Shown here one piece after another: positions 55,569 to 64,000 of a stretch of DNA of 64,000 nucleotides (position 1 is its first letter; every line of letters starts with the position of its first letter). The stretch is from Chelonoidis abingdonii (Eukaryota; Chordata; Testudines; Testudinidae): contig NC_133773.1 of assembly GCF_003597395.2 (NCBI RefSeq), forward strand, positions 79,622,494 through 79,686,493. The letters run 5' to 3'. A program made the translations under genes and the position numbers. The notes under the pieces are model-generated. The model searched no databases. It saw nothing but the letters and a program-made list of their open reading frames with translations, and was not told the origin of the DNA.

Positions 55569-56690
55569 CATAAATTCATAAATTCCAAGGCCAAAAGGGA
55601 CCATTGTGATTGTCTAGTCTGACCTCCTCTATAATACAGGGCATAGAACTTTGCAAAAAAAATAAAATAAAATCTTAGAGTAAATCTTTTAGAAAAAAAC
55701 ATCCAATCTTAATTTAAAATTTGTTCATGATGGAGAATCTACCATGAATCTTCTTAAGTTGTTCCAATGATCAATTACTCTCACTGTTAACAATTTACAT
55801 CTTATCTCCAGTCTGAATTTGTCTAGATTGAGCCTCTAGCCATTGGACCATGTTATACTTTTCTTTGCTACATTGAAGAGCCCATTATTAAATATTTGTT
55901 CCCCATGTATAGACTGTAATCAAGTTACTACTTAACATTCTGTTTGTTAAACTCAATAGATTGAGCTCCTTCAGTCTACCAGTATAAGACATGTTTTCTA
56001 ATCCTTCAGTCCTTCTTGTGGCTCTTTCCTGAATCTGTCAAATTTATCAACATCCTTATTGAATTGTGGACTCCAGACTGGAAACAGTACTAGCAGTGTT
56101 TGCACCAGTGCCAAATACAGAGGTAAAATAACTTCTCTACTCCTGCTCAAGATTCCCCTGTTTATGCATCTAAGGATTGCATTAACCCTTTTGACCACAG
56201 CGTCGCATTGAGGGTTCATGTTCAGCTGATTATCCATCACAACTCCACAATCTTTTTCGCAGTCATTGCTTCCCTGTAAGTATGGCTTCCATTCTTTGTT
56301 TCTATATGCATACGTTCACATTTAGCCAAATTAAAATGTGTATTATTTGCTTTTGCCCAGCTTACCAAATGATGCAGGTTGCTTTGTATCACTGACCCTC
56401 CTCTTCATTTTTTACCACTCTCCCAATAATCTGCAAACTTTATCAGTGATGTATTTGTTTTCTTCCAAGTGATTTATAAAAAATGTTAAATAGCAGAGGG
56501 CCAAATAACTAATCTTTGTGTGACCCCACTAGGAACATACCCATTTGATGATGATTTCCCATGTATAACTACGTTTTGAGACCCATCAGTCATCCAGTTT
56601 TGAATCTATTTCATATGTGCCATGTTAATTTTGTATCTTTGAAGTTTTTTTAATCAAACCATCATGCAATATCCATGTGAATCAAATATC
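55569..56690 (-). mobile_element. CR1 LINE, antisense, with intact 3' terminus
   Basis: Left end CATAAATTCATAAATTCCAA is the reversed octamer tail (AATTTATG repeats), followed by GGGACCATTGTGATTGTCTA. Antisense ORF2 landmarks follow: TGGACTCCAGACTGGAAACA and, near 56,570, ACGTTTTGAGACCCATCAGT. The minus frame at 56,240-55,998 reads NPQCDAVVKRVNAILRCINR and LPLYLALVQ, the segment after the reverse transcriptase. 5'-truncated near 56,690; inactive. Confidence 0.85.
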
Positions 56691-57893
56691 ATTTCTCAAA
56701 TGGCCAATATTTAAACTTTCCAAGGACAATGATTAAGCAATCATCTAGAAACTATTTCATATATGGCAGATATGTAGAAAATGGTTCTAGTTGTGCTCCA
56801 AAGTGGATGAATACAATTCCCACTGACTTGAATGCATCTGTGTATCTGATGGGGGAAAATGGACACAGTGTTTGTGAATAATCTGTAAACAGAAACAGCT
56901 AAGTTCTCCTCTAACTTGTACATGTTCCCATGCGGAATAAAAATCAGCACCTTGGGCTCCAAGAATATATATCCTGAATTTGTCAAAATTCAGAACTTGT
57001 TTCTTGTGTGAATGTCAGCCCTCCCACAGGCCTTTGACATTTAGAAGAAACATGTTAATGTAGGTTGTAATGATTGCTAAAATAAAAGAAAGCAGCCTTA
57101 AAATCTGTGAGTGATAAATGAACTGATTGCTGCTGTGAAGGTGTTTAAAGGTCCAGAACTCCTACTGAGAAAACCACCAGAGAGAGATTGTAGAAAATTA
57201 CTCTCTTCTCGCCTTTAATTGCATTACTTAAGTTGAACATTGCCTCTGCTGAATGGAGCACAAGTAATAAAGCCTTTTCATTTATTATGCAAAGTCCTTT
57301 ACAAACAAATTATAGAGACTACAGGAGCTGAGCGTGCTTTCTTGAATTAAAGAAAGAAGCAACCGCCTGCAATGAAGTTTGTGAACTAAAGACCATTTAA
57401 ATTTACCTAAAGTAATGGCAGATTAGGACTTTATCAAATGAAGCTGCAGCAAATTTCTTCAGGATAAATTTGTAAATACATTATTTTTGATGTTTAAACA
57501 AAACCTTTCAATGGAGAAGATAAAGAGGATTGTCAAATAGAATGTACTATTTGGGAATACCAAAAGCTGTAATGAAAAGTTTTGCAGACCACCAGATAGT
57601 AACTCTTAAATTCTTCTTCTCCTTCTCACTAATATAATCCCCATGTTTATACTGTCTTTGGTTTTTTTTTCAGAGCATTGTGGCATCTTAAATGTTTTTT
57701 GGTTTTTGGTTATAAAGAGATTGTTTTCAAAAGAAATCAATGTATTTTAAATGTGAAACACAAAACAAAAACTTTATGCATGTTCCTTTTAGTCTTTCTT
57801 ATTTTGTAAAAAGTCTGATTATTTTTACTTTAGAAATATCAGATGAAATCAATAGCAAAGCACCCACTGACTTTAACAGGGGAGGATTTCACC
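56691..57893. other. No gene; candidate conserved non-coding block at 57,100-57,480
   Basis: No repeat signature and no frame. The block contains CCTTTAATTGCATTACTTAA and TTTATTATGCAAAG with mixed base composition, unlike the homopolymer-rich surround. Confidence 0.35.
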
Positions 57894-57901
57894 CCTTAAG
57901 T

Positions 57902-58706
57902 CAGGGATGGGCAAACTTTTTGGCCTGAGGGCCATATCTGGGTATGGAAATGTAAGGTTGGCGATGAATGATCACAAAGTTGGGGTTGTGGTGCGGGAGG
58001 GGGTGAAGGCCGTGGCTAGGGGTGCAGCTCTGAGGTGGGGCCAGAAATGAGGAGTTCAGGCTGTGGGAGGGGGCTCCAGGCTGGGACAGAGGATTGGGGA
58101 GTGGGGGAGGGGAGTAAGGGCTCCGGTTGAGAGGATGGGCTCTGGGATGGGGCTGGGGATGAGGGATTTGTGGTGCAGGAGGGAGCTCTGGGCTGGGACT
58201 GAGGCATTCGGAGGGAGGAAGGGAGGGGATCAGGGTTGGGGCAGGGGGTTGGGGCATGGGAGGAAGTCAGGGGCGCAGGCTCTGGGCAGCACTTACCTCA
58301 AGCAGCTTCTGGAAGCAGCAGCATGTTCCCACTCTGTCTTGTATGTGGAGGCATGGACAGGTGGCTTTGTAAGCTGCCCCATCTGCAGCTGCCACCCCTG
58401 CAGCTCCCATTGGCTGCAGTTCCCAGCCAATGGGAGCTGCAGGGGCAGTGCTTGGGGAAGGGGTAGCGTGCAAGCCCTTTGGCTACCCCTGTGCTTAGGA
58501 GCTGGCGAGGGGACATGCTACTGCTTCTGGGAGCCACACAGAGCCCCGGCACACATGGAACGGGGCAAGTCCCTGACCCCACTCCCCAGCTGGAGCACTG
58601 GAGCAGGGCAAGCCCCAGACGCTGCTCCCCAGTGAGATCTTGAGGGCCAGATTAAAATATCTGATGGGACGGACACAGCCTGCAAGACATAGTTTGCCCA
58701 CCCCTG
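57902..58706. mobile_element. hAT-type non-autonomous element, 805 bp, GC-rich
   Basis: Ends CAGGGATGGGCAAACTTTTT and CATAGTTTGCCCACCCCTG are inverted repeats. Flanks CCTTAAGT (57,894-57,901) and CCTTAGGT (58,707-58,714) match at 7 of 8. Interior contains a CCATTGGCTG...CCAATGGGAGCT palindrome also seen in the 53,666 copy. Overlapping frames on both strands (up to 190 codons) are composition artefacts. Confidence 0.85.
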
Positions 58707-58714
58707 CCTTAGGT

Positions 58715-61700
58715 CCATATTGCTCTATTTTTGGAAGAGAACTCTGGAGCATTGGTATGAGATATGCTGGAAACGAAGTCATGACTCTCTCAGCCCTCAG
58801 CTGTGAAAGGAGGGAGGTAACTCAACATTCCATAAGCCTGCTATTTCATTGGTATAACATTTTCAAATGCAGAAATAAATTTAGCAAAACAGACAACTTT
58901 GGCAAAATATTGATGCATCATAAGAGAGCAATAAAAACATGATCATATTTGTCCCTTTGTATTTCATTTTTTAAAGGTGATTTACTTAGTTGAGTGGAAA
59001 TATTAGCTTTTTAAATTACACATAGTCAGAATCAGAAGGACTTATTAGAATCCATTTTCATTATGACATTTTTATTTGGACTTAAATCACCATTCCTATT
59101 AATAAATTAATGTTATTTATATGCTAGAACACAAGTTACCTTTTCAGCAGTTCTGACTTTTGACCAATGAGTAATCATAGTTTACATAAAATTTACAAAA
59201 GAAAATTAGATTAAGTTTTTCTCATTTACCAGTACAATTACTTGAGTCTCAGCAAGAGGGATTGATAGAATATGTTTTAGGGAAATGCAAATTCAGAAGG
59301 GTCAGGAGGGTTAAAAAAAAAGAGTGCACATGATCACAAACACCAAATAATGCTGATTCATAATGAAATAGATAGACAAATCTTATGTCAAATAAATGAA
59401 CCAGCCACTTTCCCCTTGGCCAGTTTAACTTATATATTCCAGAAATTGCATAGCATATAACTCAAGCTCTATCACTATCTCTGGAATATTGACACACAAT
59501 AAGGAGAATGTTTTGAATAAGTATTTTCTTTTACAAGGCTACACAATATTTTTGCAATATCTGATATGTATAATCTCCCATTTTTCACAAGTTTTTTTAA
59601 ACAGTCTCCTATGGTTGCCAGTGCAGGAGAGATCACACTGGATATGTCCACAGTCTATATCAGCAACAATGGTGTCTGACAATGGAACGTCTACCAGGGA
59701 ATAGGACATTCAGCAACAAAAGTACTCAAAGGGCAAAGTGGCTTTAACTGCCTCTTTTTCAGAATGAGGCTTTACAGAGTAGTCCAAAAATCAGATCGTG
59801 CTGGCTGTGAAATAGGCAACATCAGGGCAGCTGTGGAGTGCAGAGATTCAGGTTGCAACTTAGGAAAGCAGTTCAGAATGTGCTCAAGTGCTTTCCTATA
59901 TAAGGTTGGTTTCCTAAATGAAGGTCTCAGAGCCTCCCCGTGTGGCTTCTGTAGACCGAGGTCTGTGCAGCTTCGATAATAGTTAGAGCTGACAGCCCCT
60001 GCCAAACCCCCAAGTGAATCAGTACTGCTTGTTCTCAACACCGGAGAATCCCTCTTCTAACCCAGGGTATGTAATAAACATCTCCCTGTGTCATGTCTCC
60101 CTTTTATCTGGATGTTTGAATTATCTTATCCCTTTTAATATATGTCAATTGAAAGTAGCTTATTTTTTGTAAGACCTCCTTTTTATAAGACTCCTTTGTC
60201 ATGGAACTAATAGTAGTATAAAGTGATCAGTAGTGCTAATAATAATTTGAATTCTGGGTACTTTTGTAGCGATTTAAGAGTTTAACTGACAACATAGCTA
60301 CTTTATAACATCAGCAGATATTAGAATCTTTATAATGTCGGCAGATATCCTTTCAAGCACCTGATTACAGAAAATCTTTGAGCATAAACAGGTCCAAGAG
60401 CTTTATAGGGTGTGGAGCAGATGTACGTGCATGAAGTTGGCTATAAAACTTAAAAAAGCCTTGAAAAGATGCTTTCCTATTCCAATGTGAGTTTCCCAGA
60501 CAATTTGTTGCTTCTAGCCTCTCCTGTTGCACATTTATTTCTTCAAAAACCTATATAAATGGAGAGCTATTTAAAGTAGTCATATATTACTTGACAATAT
60601 TGCAACATACTCCAGCAGTCCAAAGTGGTTATAAATCTGCCCATCTGGCATAACTGTGGATTTCCCCTGATGGAGACTCTGGATGGCATAGAGTTGGCAT
60701 AGTCATCTCTTCATCACCCTTAACAAGCTCCCAGCATAGGGGAATGAGGCAACATGACTGGCATGCTATTACTTTCCAGTGCTCCCTGGCTGATGTAACT
60801 GACTCTCGAAGGCTATTACCATCCCTTAGACAGCGAATATTTATGCCAGAAGTTGAACTGAGCATAAAGGTTGCAACTCATCTAGACCTGAGGCTTGAGA
60901 CCATTGCATAATACCTTACTGCACAGGGAATCCTACTGATTGCAGTAGGGTATTATTCAATATGAATAAGGATGGCAGAATCTAGTCCTATGTGAATAAA
61001 GCAGAACACAAAATCTGCCACAGAGTATGGAATTAACCATGATCTAAGTGATGAAAGATTTGGACTTCTATTTTTTTTTCTTGTTTATATGTGACTACAT
61101 TACCTTTAGGCATGTCTAAATGGAACTAAACTGTATGATGGCTAATAACCAGCAAGAGGAAACTTACAGCAGTTGAACTAGAAAATTAGCTGAGTGGAAT
61201 CTTTTGTTTGTTTGCATTTTAATATTTTTCTCCAAAAAATATACCTTAATGTGGTTCATGTAGATAAAACAAAAGATAAAGAAATGTATCTGTGAAGAAT
61301 TGCCATGCATGTGGTGAGTAAAATTAGGCACGGATGTATCACAAACTTTTTTCCCTGATCAATATTATGCACATATAGTTGTAGGAAAAAATGTCACAAG
61401 TACTTTTTTTGAGTCCTTGCAACAGAGAAGTGCATAATCTCTAGAGAATTTTAAAGAACTAATCTTAGTCTGTCTATATATATGATTTTTCCTAATGATT
61501 TATCTACTGGATAACATTACAGATAAAACCTGTTCATTCAATGTAGTTCTTCAAGAATGTTCATATTTTAACAATGCTTTGTCTTTAATTGCTGGGGGCA
61601 GTTAGATAACCATGTCTTCAGTGGTCTGAAACAAATCGCAATATAAGCAATCAGGACATTAATCAACAAACATCTATAAGCAGCAGAAAGGAAAGAGATA

Positions 61701-62095
61701 AACATTACCAATCCTTCTACGAAGCAGTTCTAATACCACTCAATTCACCTTACACTGAACATGTGCTCCAAAATATGCCCCTCAAACTAACTATATTTAT
61801 ATAATAGTTGTTACGAACTAAAAGCATTCTATACATCATCCAAGATTAAAATTTACCAATCAGTTTTTACCTTATTTTTCTGGTACACTACTATGCCTTT
61901 CATTATCTTTGTTTTGGATACTACATTCCAAACCAATTGCCTCTGAAGGTCTTGCTCAACCGGTACCAGGATATAGAATGAATGTATCTTGTCTTTGACA
62001 GGTTTCAGGGTTTCCAGTGCCAAAGCTGACTTCAGTTTTGCAGTGTGGGATAGGTATCGCTTGACATAAATGAACAGAATTGTGGGAAAGCATAC
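58715..62095. other. No gene or recognised repeat
   Basis: About 3.4 kb. The parts at 59,590-60,060 and 60,640-60,860 are less AT-rich and may be old repeats that I cannot assign; frames there have no domain. Confidence 0.4.
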
Positions 62096-62179
62096 TACCA
62101 TTTAGCTAGTATAAATTTCCAACAGAGATAGATAGATAGATAGATATAGCTGTTGGAAATTTATACTAACTAAATGGTA
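62096..62179. repeat. Near-perfect hairpin with GATA-repeat loop
   Basis: Arms 62,096-62,125 and 62,150-62,179 pair at 29 of 30 positions (core TATAAATTTCCAACAG / CTGTTGGAAATTTATA). The 24-base loop is about five GATA units. Confidence 0.9.
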
Positions 62180-64000
62180 TATATAGTGTATATCATATTA
62201 ATATGATGTGCATAATACAAATGCAGTGTGCACTATTCCTAACATCTATATATTGGCTAACACACCAGTGATCCATGCACCATGGTTTAAGAACTGATGT
62301 AATGCAGGAGCAACCCATTGTTACGTTACTCACTTTGACCCAATTTCAGGGCTTTGACATTTTTATTCTGATTATAATAGATATTATTCATAAGGTGCAT
62401 ACCATCATAAATGCTCTAAAACATATAAAACACAGCTACAGTATATCTAGTAAAAATCAAATAAAAATATAAAACCAAAGCCACTAATCCTCCTATACTT
62501 TACAAAGGCAGTGATCATCAGATGGTGGAGGATTACACAGGTGCAGAGATGCTGAAGCAAAAGTATGTAAAATGCTCAGTCTCTTTCTTCCTGAAACCAT
62601 GATATGACTCCCCATTTCCTCCAACCTCAGAAGGCGAGATGGTGTATAAGTTGTCAGAAGGCCAGCAAGGTTCTTGGAGAACCTGTAAAGCCCTCAATGG
62701 GACTATTCTTAAAATGTTAAATTTAACTCACATATCAGTGCAGGCTGGTGGGCAGTACCTCCCCCATCTATTCATGCTGAGACTTGCTGCTGTGTTTTGC
62801 CCACCAGCCAGTAGCAGAACGGGCTCCTAAACAGTTCAGTTTAGAGCTCATTGAGTAATCCAATCTCAGTGTAATAAAAGCAAGCGACTCAGACTGCAGG
62901 TGAAAATGCAACAACAAAGGCCACAGTTTTGCAAGATTCTTAAAATGATAAATGCTGGCCTTGACCTCACTCAACTCAAAATAATCTAATATCCAACCTC
63001 GCCAAGGATATAGTCATACAGCATAAAGATAACATTGTTTAATCAAACTGAGCTCTCATACTGTAAGAGGTTAACTCCTTACATTTTTAGGCCTGCAATG
63101 TCTTTCCACCTCTATCTTTTTTCAATTATGTATTTTAATCTAGAGCTAGTTTAATATTTTAGAAATGTGCATACTAAAGAGAAGTGGTATTTTTATCTGG
63201 ACCTTTTCTCTCTCTCCTACACAAAGAAACCCCCAATATACAAGGGTAAGATGGACTGTGCTGATGCGATGGCTTTGGAATCAAACATGTTCCATGAAAG
63301 CTATGCTGGACAGAGCTGACCAAAACTCAGAATTTCCAGTTTGCAGGAAATTTTAATATTTTGGTATTTCCCAAGAAGTAGACATTCAAAAACATTTCAT
63401 TACAGAAACATGGTGTTTCCAAAAGACTGCATGCTGGCAGTTGCTGAGTGAAATGGATATGATTCTTGTCAGTTTTACAGCTGCCCACCTCTGAAGAGTC
63501 AGGACTCAGGCAGCCATAGGATACATCTGGCACAGGAGTCTTCCAAGCCCATTTACGTCTGTGGCAGGGAAACCTGGTCTCCTGCCCTGGGGCATTCTGT
63601 ATGTTGACGCTGCCGTGGTCCCTGGAAGTCCAAGCAGCCCATTAGGCAAGTCAGTAGGAAAGTTCATAGAACCTGACATGTTTCCACAAAACATTTATAT
63701 TTGACAAATGGTCATTTTCCAACTAAATCATGTTTATGCAGAAGATTTTTGACCAACTGTAATATTTGAGTTGACAGTTGCTTACTTTTGACACTTTCCC
63801 CAGTAATCTGGGTTTTGTTTTATTTATTAAGGTTTGAGGGTTGCTGCAATAACTATGTCAAAAAGTAAGTCCCCATGAGAAACAGCAGCAGTTCTTTTCA
63901 CCCTGGATGTCAAAAGGAAGCATTTGATGCCATTACATGATGTCTTCACCTTAGGCCTTTCAAATGACCTTAATTTTCAGAAATGATTGGACACTGTTGC
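62180..64000. other. No gene; unassigned
   Basis: 62,630-63,010 resembles a decayed LINE tail in composition but I cannot match a family. The rest is anonymous AT-rich sequence. Frames of 62-68 codons have no domain. Confidence 0.4.

Noticed and set aside
57901..58782. Overlapping open frames of 63-190 codons on both strands
   Set aside because: Same reason: they lie in the second GC-rich hAT-type element.

Overview
This window looks like non-coding nuclear DNA from a turtle or a close sauropsid relative. The case rests on repeats I recognise: CR1 LINE fragments with the octamer-type 3' end, a tRNA-derived SINE with recognisable A- and B-box regions, MIR/CORE-SINE pieces, several Penelope-like families whose ends read like CACGGCTGCTACTCTGAAAC, and TA-flanked MITEs of types common in turtle genomes. 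I cannot name a species. I found no exon of a cellular gene, no tRNA or rRNA gene, and no CRISPR array. Every longer open frame I could explain lies in a transposon remnant or in a GC-rich element.

Layout. 1-2,312: a decayed DIRS-like tyrosine-recombinase retrotransposon (gag tail, reverse transcriptase, recombinase, inverted repeats). 2,570-5,745: a CR1 tail and two related LTR-like repeats. 5,752-7,275: a MIR, then an antisense CR1. 7,849: a 117-bp fold-back Penelope remnant. 8,856-10,460: the best CR1 ORF2 pseudogene. 11,939-26,330: hairpin repeats, SINEs, TIR elements, two more CR1 pieces and a Penelope tail. 28,795-31,943: a TIR element inside a CA repeat, a Tigger-like MITE and two fold-back Penelope remnants. 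33,095-40,292: mostly anonymous AT-rich sequence with a SINE, a Tigger-like element and a CR1 tail. 43,127-46,623: two longer Penelope-like copies in opposite orientation, each with inverted terminal arms; one carries a nested MITE. 47,424-51,488: a CR1 split by a solo LTR, a second LTR, a possible third and a Penelope tail. 53,666-58,706: two GC-rich hAT-type elements of one family, inverted to each other, with a CR1 between. 58,715-64,000: mostly anonymous, with a near-perfect hairpin looped by GATA repeats.

How the parts relate. Nothing here forms a pathway; the window records layered insertions. The best structural signals are target-site duplications read directly: 8-15 bp at Penelope copies (six exact or nearly exact, a seventh 11/13), 5 bp at a solo LTR inside CR1, and 8 bp (one or two mismatches) at the hAT-type pair. 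The most interesting signal is the repeated fold-back architecture of the Penelope copies, with hammerhead-ribozyme-like cores in their inverted terminal arms.
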